A stretch of 64,000 bases of DNA from Paracoccus sulfuroxidans (GTDB lineage: Bacteria; Pseudomonadota; Alphaproteobacteria; Rhodobacterales; Rhodobacteraceae), in NCBI RefSeq assembly GCF_007830335.1, contig NZ_VLKU01000004.1, positions 186,001 to 250,000 of the forward strand. Reading direction: 5' to 3'. A program made the position numbers and the translations under genes. Shown one piece after another: positions 26,335-33,813 of this stretch. Position 1 is the first letter of the stretch. Each line of letters opens with the position of its first letter. The notes beneath the pieces are model-generated. The model did no database searches. It was given only the letters and a program-made list of their open reading frames with translations, and was not told the DNA's origin.

Positions 26335-27054
26335 ATGGCGCAATCTGGAACCCCCGTCTGGAGATCCATCCGCGACACATTGGCCAGCGAGATCGCCCAG
26401 CAGGGCCTGCGACCCGGCGACAGATTGCCGACCGAGGCGCAGCTTTCCGCCCGTTTCGGGGTCAACCGCCACACCTTGCGCCGGGCCGTTGCGTCGCTGG
26501 TCGATGAGGGGCTGTTGCGGGCGCGGCGCGGCTCGGGCGTGTTCGTGGCGATGCAGCCGGTCGAATATGCCATCGGGCGGCATGTGAGCTTTCACCAGAA
26601 CCTCGCGCTGGCCGGGCGGCTGCCGGGGCGTCGGGTCAATGTGACCGCGCGGCGTCCCGCCGACCCGGTCGAGGCACAGGCGCTGCGCATTCTGGCGGGG
26701 GAAGAGGTCTGGGTCTCGGAAGGGGTGTCGACGGCGGATGATCAGCCGATCGCGCTTTATCGCACTGTCTTTCCGGCGGCGCGCTTTCCGGGGCTGGATG
26801 AGCGGCTGAGCCGCCTCTCTTCGGTCACGGCGGCGCTGAATGAGGCGGGGCTGGCCGAATTCCTGCGTGCCGAGACCCGGATCAGCGCCCAGACCGTCAC
26901 CGTCGCGCAGGCGCTGCTGCTGAACGCGCAGGAAGGCCAGCCGCTGATCGTGACGCAATCGGTCAACACCGACATGCAGGGCGTGCCGGTCGAATATGGC
27001 ACGACCTGGTTCCTGTCCGAGCGGGTGACGCTGATCACCCGATCCGAGATCTGA
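26335..27054 (+). CDS. phnF: PhnF-type GntR transcriptional regulator
   Basis: A 239-residue GntR/HutC-family regulator. The N-terminal winged helix (about residues 10-75) has LPTEAQLSARFGVNRHTLRRAVASLVDEGLLRARRGSGVFV; the UTRA effector domain follows (RILAGEEVWVSEGVSTADDQPIALYRTVFPAARF, ...VEYGTTWFLSERVTL). Divergent from phnM, which fits control of phosphonate use. Confidence 0.9.
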   Translation: MAQSGTPVWRSIRDTLASEIAQQGLRPGDRLPTEAQLSARFGVNRHTLRRAVASLVDEGLLRARRGSGVFVAMQPVEYAIGRHVSFHQNLALAGRLPGRRVNVTARRPADPVEAQALRILAGEEVWVSEGVSTADDQPIALYRTVFPAARFPGLDERLSRLSSVTAALNEAGLAEFLRAETRISAQTVTVAQALLLNAQEGQPLIVTQSVNTDMQGVPVEYGTTWFLSERVTLITRSEI

Positions 27055-27326
27055 CGCCATCTGATTCCTGCCGTGATTCCGTGGCTCTACCCTTCCGCAG
27101 GGGCAACCTTGCGGGCGCGTCCGCGCGCCCTGAAAGCATAGGGCGACGGGGTTCCGGGCGGGGTCGCCCGCAGGTTGCCGCGCGCCCTGATGCGGGGCGA
27201 AAAACCGGCAAGATCTTGCCAGCCGGAGGCGCTCGCCCGCGAATTTCAGATTTCTGTCAGGTGGCCTTCGCAAACATCTGGCATCGTGGCGGAAAGGTAA
27301 TCAGTTTTTGAGTTGAGAGGTCGTCC
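27055..27326. other. Intergenic region upstream of the toxin gene
   Basis: A 272-base gap without a supported gene. It holds GC-rich inverted repeats (27113-27130, and GGGCGAC/GTCGCCC around 27141-27169) without T-runs, then a perfect 14-base palindrome GGCAAGATCTTGCC at 27207-27220, preceded by AAACCGGCAAG (27202-27212), an 11-mer also found upstream of the 31287 gene. The toxin start has GAGAGG close upstream. Confidence 0.5.
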
Positions 27327-30300
27327 ATGACCACAGTTTTCCGCAGAGACGATCGCTCTACCCCCGTTCCCCAGCAGCCCCCGGCCAAGCCCGTTCCGGC
27401 CGCGAAGCCGCAGCCGACCGAGGCCACGACGCCGCCGAAACCGGGTGATCCGAATTTCGTCGGACCGGTCGCGGCAGCCCCGGCGACGGCGCCCGCGACA
27501 GGCCCGGCCCCAACGACGGCCCCGACGGCAGGGCCGAAACCCGGCGATCCCAACTTTGTCGGGCCGGTGGCGACGGCACCGGGCGCGCCGAAACCTCCTG
27601 CAGAAGAGGTCACGCCCGAGCGTAAGGCGGAAATCTCGACCTGGGTCGCGGATAACGCCGGTGAGCGGTCGCGCGGCGGTTTCCTGTGGCTGGGCCATGA
27701 TGAGCATGGCGGCGAACGCACGGCGGCGGCCATGCGCGGCGACTCGTCGCTGGGCAAGCTGACCGAGGCCGAACAGCGCGAGCTGGCGCGGCAATCGGTC
27801 GGGGCGGTGCTGGGACAACGCGGTGATCAGCGCAGTGAAAATCTGCGCGAGATGGCCGAGGGCGTGAAGGACGATCCGACCGCCCGCCGCATCCTTGCCG
27901 AGGAACTGGCCAGGCCCGAGGCTGCGACCAAGGCCTCGCACGCCCGGGGCATCCCGACGATGGCCAGCGAGGGCTATTTCGAAGGCCAGTACGAGGCAAT
28001 GGAGCAGGCGATCAAGCTGGATCCCGCCGCCGCCGTGCGCCAGTTCGACGGCATCGAGCCGCAACTGGCCAGCGTTCTGGGCGCGAACCCCGAGGCGCGG
28101 CGCGAGCTATGGGCCGCTTTGGGCGATAAAGGCCGGATCCCGGCGGAACAGGCCGACCGGCTGGCGACCTCGCTTTTCATGTTCGAAGACGGCTCGGCCC
28201 TGACCAGCCAGAAGGACCGCCAGAACTTCGCCAATGCCATCGCCAATGTGAAGCGTCCGGGCGATGGGCCGACCGACAAGATCGGTCGCGAACAGACCGC
28301 CCGCAACCTGGAACAGGTGCTGCAGGATCCGGGCGCGCGCGACATGCTGTTCAATCAGGAAACCTCGCCCGAGCAGCGGGTCTGGGCCCTGGATATGGCA
28401 GCCGCCGACGGCGCCTGCACGACCAAGGATCACATGAAGGGCGGCTGGGAGAACGAGCAGGTCTCGCGCGACTATGCCCAGAAGGTGACCGACGCCTATC
28501 AGCAGCGCGGCACCGATCCGCAGACCCTGTCGGGCGAGGCGCTGCGCAACACCGTCGGTCAGGCCATGGGCTATCAGCCCGACCAGCTCCCCGAAGGGGC
28601 GCAGACCGACGCGATGATGGCGCAGGGGATGGACTATCAGTTCTATTCCCGCGGCGGCAACAACGCCGCGCTCGACAAGGTCGCTGATCAGATCACCTCA
28701 CTGGGCGGCGCGGATGCGAAGGTCACGGTTATCCCGATCAGCGTGACCGCCGAGGGGCAGGGCGCAGCCGTTGTGCCGCTCTTCCGGGTCGAGACCGAGG
28801 GCGGGCCGCAATTCGTCGACCACTCGGGCAGGACCTACAAGGACGTCAAGGACTGGGAAGAAAACAACACCCTTCCCGAAGGCAAGATGACCTATGCCGA
28901 GGGGTTGGACCTGAAATCCGACAAGCTGACCCATCGCAACACGCCGGGCGTGGTCGACACCTTCTCGGAAGGGTTCGGCAAGGTTGTGGACGGCGTGGCG
29001 ATTGGCGCGGGCATCGTGGCGGGCGTGGTCATCATCGCGGGCTCGGGGGGCACGGCGGCACCGCTGGTCGCGGGCGGCGCGGGGCTGTGGATGGCGGGCC
29101 GTGCGGGCCAAAGCCTGCACGACAAGGCCACGCATGGCCAGGATATCACCGATCTCAGCGATCCCAGCGTCCGGGCCGACTGGCTTGAGGTTGCGGCGGG
29201 CACGCTGTCGGTCGGGGCTCTGGGCGGGGCGATGAAGCTTGCGACCGCGGGCGCGCGGGTGACGCCGGGTCTGGCGCGGACGGTCGCGGGGCTGGGTTAT
29301 GCGGCCGAGGGCGCGGATGCCATCGCCATGGCCGATCAGGCGATCCAGCTGGGCCAGAACTGGGACAATATGTCCGGAAAGGACCGCGCGGCGTCGCTTC
29401 TGAACATCGGCTTCTGGGCGGGCATGAGCGGGGCCTCGCATCGCGCGGGCCAAAGTGCCACGAACGGCACCGGCTTTGCAGGCATCGACGCCAGCATCCG
29501 CAATGGCACGGCCACGCTGCCACGCGCGGACGTGCCGGTCTCGCAGAACACCAGCCTCGCTCCGGGCGAGGTGCGGGTCGCCTATGACACCCAGAACGGG
29601 CGCGCGACCAATGTCCGCATCGAGACGGGAACCGGCCCGATCAGCCCCGATCTGCTGGCGCTGCACCAGACCACCGCCAACCAGATGAAGAACGCCAACG
29701 GGTTGCGCGACCGGCTGACCAGCCTGTTGACCGGCCAGCAGCAGCCCGAGGTCGGCTCGAACGCGTGGGAAGCCAAGCTCGAGATCGACAAGATCACCAC
29801 CGAATCCTCGCAACTGGCGACGCAGCTTGCCAATGCCAAGACCCCGACCGAACGTGACGCCATTGCCGTGCGTCAGCGCGAACTGGATCAGGCACTTGTG
29901 CGCGAGACGCGGCGGCTGGATGCGGCGGCCTCGCAGGGGAATGGCTTCGTGGCCGCCCCCCGCTCGCAGACGGATATCCAGAACCAATATGTGGCCTCGG
30001 GCGATATCACTCTGGGCATACCGGCCGGAACCGCCGCGCTGGCCGCGCCGAAACCGGGGGATGCGAAGCTGACGAATTTTGGCACGCTGAAGGGAGATCA
30101 GGCGCAGGGCATCGAAGTCACTCTTGATCGCAGCATGCTGGACACCGGCACCCATGCCGATCCGAACCTGCGCCCGCCGGGCTTTGAAGGGGGCGGCGCG
30201 AACCATTCGCGTGGTCACCTGCTGGCCCGTCGTCTGGGTGGAGACGGGGCCGAGATGGCGAACCTTGTCACGCTTTACCAGAACCCGACCAATTCGCCCG

Positions 30301-30479
30301 TCATGCGCTCGTTCGAGGATGTGGTCTATCGGGCCGTCGACGCGGGCGAGAATGTGAACTACCGCGTGACCCCGGTTTATGCGGAAGGCAATCCCGTCCC
30401 GACCCATATCGTCTTGCAAGCCAAGGGCGATCAGGGCTTGGATATCGCTGTGACCATCAACAATCGCGATGGCGTTTGA
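27327..30479 (+). CDS. Polymorphic toxin with C-terminal DNA/RNA non-specific endonuclease domain (DUF4781-like core)
   Basis: A 1050-residue multidomain protein. Residues 1-90 are Pro/Ala/Thr-rich with a repeated segment PKPGDPNFVGPVA (37-49 and 70-82). A helical region follows to about 500. A DUF4781-like portion (TSLGGADAKVTVIPISVTAEGQG, FVDHSGRTYKDVKDWEEN) comes next, then a hydrophobic Gly/Ala-rich segment near 555-610 that could cross a membrane. A PKPGD linker lies just before the C-terminal nuclease domain (about 930-1050), which has NHSRGHLLARRLGG (N959, H960, R962, H964), NLVTLYQNPTNSPVMRSFED and YRVTPVY, the NHxRGH pattern of Endonuclease_NS_2-type toxin tips. There is no Sec signal peptide and no recognised two-partner, VgrG, Rhs or WXG100 trafficking domain. 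Followed by its immunity gene and then by the T3SS locus. Confidence 0.8.
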   Translation: MTTVFRRDDRSTPVPQQPPAKPVPAAKPQPTEATTPPKPGDPNFVGPVAAAPATAPATGPAPTTAPTAGPKPGDPNFVGPVATAPGAPKPPAEEVTPERKAEISTWVADNAGERSRGGFLWLGHDEHGGERTAAAMRGDSSLGKLTEAEQRELARQSVGAVLGQRGDQRSENLREMAEGVKDDPTARRILAEELARPEAATKASHARGIPTMASEGYFEGQYEAMEQAIKLDPAAAVRQFDGIEPQLASVLGANPEARRELWAALGDKGRIPAEQADRLATSLFMFEDGSALTSQKDRQNFANAIANVKRPGDGPTDKIGREQTARNLEQVLQDPGARDMLFNQETSPEQRVWALDMAAADGACTTKDHMKGGWENEQVSRDYAQKVTDAYQQRGTDPQTLSGEALRNTVGQAMGYQPDQLPEGAQTDAMMAQGMDYQFYSRGGNNAALDKVADQITSLGGADAKVTVIPISVTAEGQGAAVVPLFRVETEGGPQFVDHSGRTYKDVKDWEENNTLPEGKMTYAEGLDLKSDKLTHRNTPGVVDTFSEGFGKVVDGVAIGAGIVAGVVIIAGSGGTAAPLVAGGAGLWMAGRAGQSLHDKATHGQDITDLSDPSVRADWLEVAAGTLSVGALGGAMKLATAGARVTPGLARTVAGLGYAAEGADAIAMADQAIQLGQNWDNMSGKDRAASLLNIGFWAGMSGASHRAGQSATNGTGFAGIDASIRNGTATLPRADVPVSQNTSLAPGEVRVAYDTQNGRATNVRIETGTGPISPDLLALHQTTANQMKNANGLRDRLTSLLTGQQQPEVGSNAWEAKLEIDKITTESSQLATQLANAKTPTERDAIAVRQRELDQALVRETRRLDAAASQGNGFVAAPRSQTDIQNQYVASGDITLGIPAGTAALAAPKPGDAKLTNFGTLKGDQAQGIEVTLDRSMLDTGTHADPNLRPPGFEGGGANHSRGHLLARRLGGDGAEMANLVTLYQNPTNSPVMRSFEDVVYRAVDAGENVNYRVTPVYAEGNPVPTHIVLQAKGDQGLDIAVTINNRDGV

Positions 30480-30507
30480 TTGCAAGACCCGAAGGAAGAC
30501 CTGAAGC

Positions 30508-31074
30508 ATGTGGATTGACGATCTGGCGCTGCTGATCCCGCCGCCCCCGGCCGAGGAGCGCACTGTGACCATCGAAGCCGGTGACTGGAAAGCCGCCGAA
30601 CAGAAACTGGGCCGCCCCTTTCCCCCCGATTTCAAGCAATTCGTCGAAACCTGGGGGCCGGGGTACATTGGTAGTTTCGTCGCTTTCTATACGCCCACTG
30701 GGAATTACAGCACTGCCATACTCTTGCCCGCCGCAGTCGAGCGTCCGGCCAAGGCCTATGCTGAGCTGAAGCAGAACTGGCCCGCGAAATATGCACTGCC
30801 GAATTTCCCGGCCGATGGCAGCCTGATGACCGCAGGCGTCACCGACAACGGCGACTACGTCGGCTGGATCGTCAGCGATGCCCCGCCCGAGACATGGCCT
30901 GTCGCCGTCTGGGGGGATGAGGACGGCATGCCGCAGGTCTTCGAAGGTGTGACCTTCGGGCCGTTCCTTGTGGGGCTGGTGACCGGCTCGATCCGGCCCG
31001 AGGCGTTTCCGCCGCAGCTTTGGACGGACACGCCGCTGGGCTTCACGGTCCTGCCGCAGAAGGCCGCGCGCTAG
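30508..31074 (+). CDS. SUKH (SMI1/KNR4) family immunity protein
   Basis: A 188-residue protein with the SMI1/KNR4 superfamily signature near residues 27-60: AAEQKLGRPFPPDFKQFVETWGPGYIGSFV. SUKH proteins are the commonest immunity partners of nuclease-type polymorphic toxins. It begins 28 bases after the toxin stop with GGAAGACCTGAAGC upstream, and no other gene intervenes, so it is almost certainly co-transcribed and predicted to bind and block the nuclease domain in the producing cell. A hairpin terminator follows. Confidence 0.85.
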   Translation: MWIDDLALLIPPPPAEERTVTIEAGDWKAAEQKLGRPFPPDFKQFVETWGPGYIGSFVAFYTPTGNYSTAILLPAAVERPAKAYAELKQNWPAKYALPNFPADGSLMTAGVTDNGDYVGWIVSDAPPETWPVAVWGDEDGMPQVFEGVTFGPFLVGLVTGSIRPEAFPPQLWTDTPLGFTVLPQKAAR

Positions 31075-31103
31075 GGCCACCGGCCCCGGGTTTGCCCATG
31101 TCA

Positions 31104-31129
31104 GGGCGCGCGGTTGCGCGCCCTTTCTG
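31104..31129 (+). terminator. Intrinsic terminator after toxin-immunity operon
   Basis: Perfect 8-bp stem GGGCGCGC/GCGCGCCC (31104-31111, 31116-31123) with loop GGTT and a following TTTCT. It separates the toxin-immunity pair from the next gene. Confidence 0.65.
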
Positions 31130-31286
31130 CCATTCAAGGCAGTAGTTTGCCGAACCGTCCCCAATGGTGCGGAAACCGGCAAGCTGCTTTTCCGGCTGGA
31201 TTTTTTCGGTTCATTTTGACGGCGATCTGTGGCACGACTCGAAGGGACGGGCATGTCCTCCGTCGAGTTTTCTGTCGGATGAGTAA

Positions 31287-32042
31287 ATGTCTGCAACGAG
31301 TTTCCCGAAAGCCCCGCTGTTCCGCCTTGCCCCTGCTTTGCTTGTCGCCCTGGCGCTGGCTGGATGTGCTGATGACAATTCCTCCTTCGGGCCCGAGCCC
31401 AGCCGCCCGCTGACTGCCTCGCAGCGCATGGGTGAGCTGCAGGTGGCGCTGCGCCGCAACCCCAACGATGTCGAGACGCTGAAGGAATACGGCAAGATCC
31501 AGGCCGATCTGGGCCAGTGGAGCCAGTCCATGGGCGCCTATCGCGAGGCCCTGTTGGTCAAGCCCGACGACCGGGACGCGGTGATGGGCTATGGCCGGGC
31601 GCAGCTGGCGGTCGGCGATTACGCCGGTGCGCTGTCGATGGCGCAGAAGGCCGGGGGCACGGACCTGCCGGTGCTGCTGCTGAAATCGGGCGCACTGACC
31701 GGTCTCAACCGTCTGGCCGAAGCGCGTGCGGTTCTGGATGCCGCGACGCGGGCGTATCCGCGCGATCTGGACGTGCGCAGCAATATCGCGATCATCGCGG
31801 GCCTAACCGGCGATCCGCAGGCCTATGGCATCGCCCGCGCGGCGGCCTTCGCGCCCGACAGCAGCTATTCGCACCGGCGCAACCTGATCCTTGTGGGCGG
31901 GATGACCCGGCAGGACGCCACGGCCCGCGCCGATGGCCAGCAGCTGGGCCTTGCCCGGGAAGAGATCGGTGACATTCTGGCCGTGGGTCACCGCGCGCGG
32001 ACGCAGGGCATGCGCGCCTTCGGCATCATGCCCGCGATCTGA
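31287..32042 (+). CDS. TPR lipoprotein, TadD-like, T3SS-associated
   Basis: A 251-residue lipoprotein (lipobox ALAGC, Cys27) with TadD-like tetratricopeptide repeats (RRNPNDVETLKEYGKIQADLGQWSQSMGAYREALLVKPDDRDAVMGYGRAQL, then LNRLAEARAVLDAATRAYPRDLDVRSNIAII). TadD is an outer-membrane-associated pilotin-like factor of Tad pili. Rhizobial T3SS loci carry a comparable TPR protein near SctV and the secretin, so a role in assembling the CpaC-like secretin encoded next door is plausible. It converges with block B. AAACCGGCAAG lies 104 bases upstream of the start, as before the toxin gene. Confidence 0.8.
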   Translation: MSATSFPKAPLFRLAPALLVALALAGCADDNSSFGPEPSRPLTASQRMGELQVALRRNPNDVETLKEYGKIQADLGQWSQSMGAYREALLVKPDDRDAVMGYGRAQLAVGDYAGALSMAQKAGGTDLPVLLLKSGALTGLNRLAEARAVLDAATRAYPRDLDVRSNIAIIAGLTGDPQAYGIARAAAFAPDSSYSHRRNLILVGGMTRQDATARADGQQLGLAREEIGDILAVGHRARTQGMRAFGIMPAI

Positions 32043-32063
32043 AACCAGACGACAGTCAAAATA

Positions 32064-32089
32064 GAAAAGGGGCCGGTTGGCCCCTTTTT
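32064..32089. terminator. Bidirectional intrinsic terminator
   Basis: Stem AAAAGGGGCC/GGCCCCTTTT with loop GGTT, ending in T5 on the plus strand and, because of the A-run, in a T-run on the minus strand. It terminates the TPR lipoprotein gene and block B of the T3SS. Confidence 0.85.
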
Positions 32090-32104
32090 CATGCTGTTCT
32101 GTCT

Positions 32105-32569
32105 CTATTGCCCGGTCGCGTAGGGATCATAGGGCGCGGTCGGATAGATCGGGCCGTTCGGACCATTGGGCGCGGGGGCTCCGCCGATCTCTTGCGGGCG
32201 CACCGTGCGGGGAGAGCCGCGCATGCCGCCGTAATTGGGCACGACCTGCGGGTCCATGCCGCCGTTCAGATAGGCATCGGCGGCGCGACCGACCGGACCG
32301 GTCGGCGGCGGCCCCGGCGGGATCGGGTCGACCAGATCGCTGGGGTTCAGCACCTGCTTGGCGAAGGCCACATCACGCGCGCAGCCCGGCGGCGTGCCGG
32401 AATAGGTCGAGGCGCGGCCCGGCTGGCAGGAGGTCGGGATGACCACCCCGCCCTCATTATAGGTGAACGAGGGGTCCATCGAGGTCCGGATGACGTCCGA
32501 ATCGCGGATCATCGGCTCGGCGCAGGCGGTCAGCAGAAGGGCGGGGGCAAGGAAGGCAAGCGTTCTCAT
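32105..32569 (-). CDS. Small lipoprotein encoded after the T3SS secretin
   Basis: A 154-residue lipoprotein (lipobox LLTAC, Cys16) with a Pro/Gly/Asn-rich low-complexity C-terminal half (IPPGPPPTGPVG, GGAPAPNGPNGPIYPTAPYDPY) and two Cys residues near 48 and 62. It overlaps the secretin stop by ATGA and is the last gene of block B. No domain is recognised. Position suggests a pilotin or outer-membrane anchor of the secretin, comparable to small lipoproteins beside secretin genes in Tad and rhizobial T3SS loci; this is inference. Confidence 0.65.
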   Translation of the reverse strand: MRTLAFLAPALLLTACAEPMIRDSDVIRTSMDPSFTYNEGGVVIPTSCQPGRASTYSGTPPGCARDVAFAKQVLNPSDLVDPIPPGPPPTGPVGRAADAYLNGGMDPQVVPNYGGMRGSPRTVRPQEIGGAPAPNGPNGPIYPTAPYDPYATGQ

Positions 32570-33813
32570 CTGGTGATGAACCCCACGGTGTTCTGCGGTT
32601 GCGGGCGGGCCTGACGCGGCCCCGCAACATCGCGCGAGCCTGCCAGATAGGGGGTGATGAAGATCATCAGCTCGCGCTCGCGCCGCGACCGGGTGGATTT
32701 GCCGAAGATATTGCTCATGCCCGGGACGCCGTTCGACGAGTTTTCCGAGAACTGCTCATAAAGACCGGCGATGGCGAAGGTCTGGCCGCTGGAAACCTCG
32801 ACCGTGGTATCGGCGCGCCGCACCGAGACGCCCGGAACCTGGAAGCCCTGCACGGCCACGGTCGCCTCATTGTTGAGGAAGCTGACCTCGGGCTTCACCT
32901 CGATGGCGATGCGGCGATTGGGCAGGACCGTCGGCAGGAAGTCGATCGAGACGCCATACTGCTTGAACGCGGCGGTGATGACGCCGTCGCCCTGATTGAC
33001 GGGATAGGCGATCTCGCCCCCCGCCTGGAAGCTGGCGCGGCGACCGCTGACGGTGGTCAGCGTCGGCTCGGACAGGATCTGCACCGCGCCGCGACGTTCC
33101 AGTGCGTCGATCAGCGTGTCGATGGTGAAGCTGCCTGCGGTGGCACGGCCGCCCACGGCAGGGCCGCCCGGCCCGTTGACCGCGCCATCGACGAAGCCCG
33201 TCGGGTTGCCAAGGCCGGTGACCACGCGCAAGGGGCCCGCGGCCGAGCTGCCAAGCGCCGACAGATCGACCCCAAGCCGCTGCAGGTCATTGCGCGAGGC
33301 CTCGACAAAGCGGACCCGCAGCGACACCTGCGTGCCGCCGCCATAGGTCGAGTTGTCCTGCACCGAGACGCCCTGATTCTGCAGCGCCCGCGTCGCCGCC
33401 GAGACCGAGCGCGCGCCCTGCACGTCATTGGTGTTGCCCGAGATCACCGCGCCATCCGGCGTGGTGTTGATCGTCAGCCCCGGCGCCATCATGCCGTTCG
33501 CCGCCGAGGTGTCGGGGCGCACGTCGATGGCATATTGCGCCAGCTGCTGCTCATTCGCATCGCTCAGGATGATGTTCGTGCGGCCGGGCGCGATGCCCGT
33601 CACATAGATCGAATTCGGCGAGGAGGCCTGCGCATCGGCGATCATCGGATCGGCGACAAAGACCGTGGCGGTGCCCTCGGGCAGGTTCATCATCCGGCCT
33701 TCGCCTTCGCGCAGCACCAGTCGCGCCTGTGCAAGAGAGGGGCCAGCCAGCAGCACCAGCAGCAGGAAGCCAAGGAAAAGCGGGACAGGCAGGGATCTGA
33801 TCGTCTGGTTCAT
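32566..33813 (-). CDS. sctC: Tad/CpaC-type secretin, pore half of a split T3SS secretin
   Basis: A 415-residue outer-membrane secretin with a Sec signal (ends SLAQA). The N-terminal pilus-type domain (about 30-100: LVLREGEGRMMNLPEGTATVFVADPMIADAQ, IYVTGIAPGRTNIILSD) is that of CpaC/RcpA, followed by a BON-like region (GAVISGNTNDVQGA) and the secretin core (VQILSEPTLTTVSGRRASFQAGGEIAYPV, IEVKPEVSFLNNEA, GQTFAIAGLYEQ, ELMIFITPYL). It lacks the N0-N1 region of normal SctC, which is encoded separately at 49759. Overlaps SctV and the lipoprotein by ATGA. Rhizobial RhcC2 is the nearest known arrangement. Confidence 0.85.
   Translation of the reverse strand: MNQTIRSLPVPLFLGFLLLVLLAGPSLAQARLVLREGEGRMMNLPEGTATVFVADPMIADAQASSPNSIYVTGIAPGRTNIILSDANEQQLAQYAIDVRPDTSAANGMMAPGLTINTTPDGAVISGNTNDVQGARSVSAATRALQNQGVSVQDNSTYGGGTQVSLRVRFVEASRNDLQRLGVDLSALGSSAAGPLRVVTGLGNPTGFVDGAVNGPGGPAVGGRATAGSFTIDTLIDALERRGAVQILSEPTLTTVSGRRASFQAGGEIAYPVNQGDGVITAAFKQYGVSIDFLPTVLPNRRIAIEVKPEVSFLNNEATVAVQGFQVPGVSVRRADTTVEVSSGQTFAIAGLYEQFSENSSNGVPGMSNIFGKSTRSRRERELMIFITPYLAGSRDVAGPRQARPQPQNTVGFITR

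Noticed and set aside
27100..27180. GC-rich hairpins after phnF as terminator
   Set aside because: No T-run follows either stem; may still be structural but not supported as a terminator.
27245..27300. tts-box-like sequence (GTCAG...CTTCGCAAA) upstream of the toxin gene
   Set aside because: Only a loose match to the rhizobial tts-box consensus as remembered, not repeated before the other T3SS operons, and no TtsI regulator is present.
28698..30668. 656-codon frame antisense to the toxin gene
   Set aside because: Spans the end of the toxin and start of the immunity gene on the opposite strand, with no recognisable domain.
31220..31240. Sigma-54-type TGGCAC promoter element before the TPR lipoprotein
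   Set aside because: The downstream half (TTGC) is missing at the required spacing.
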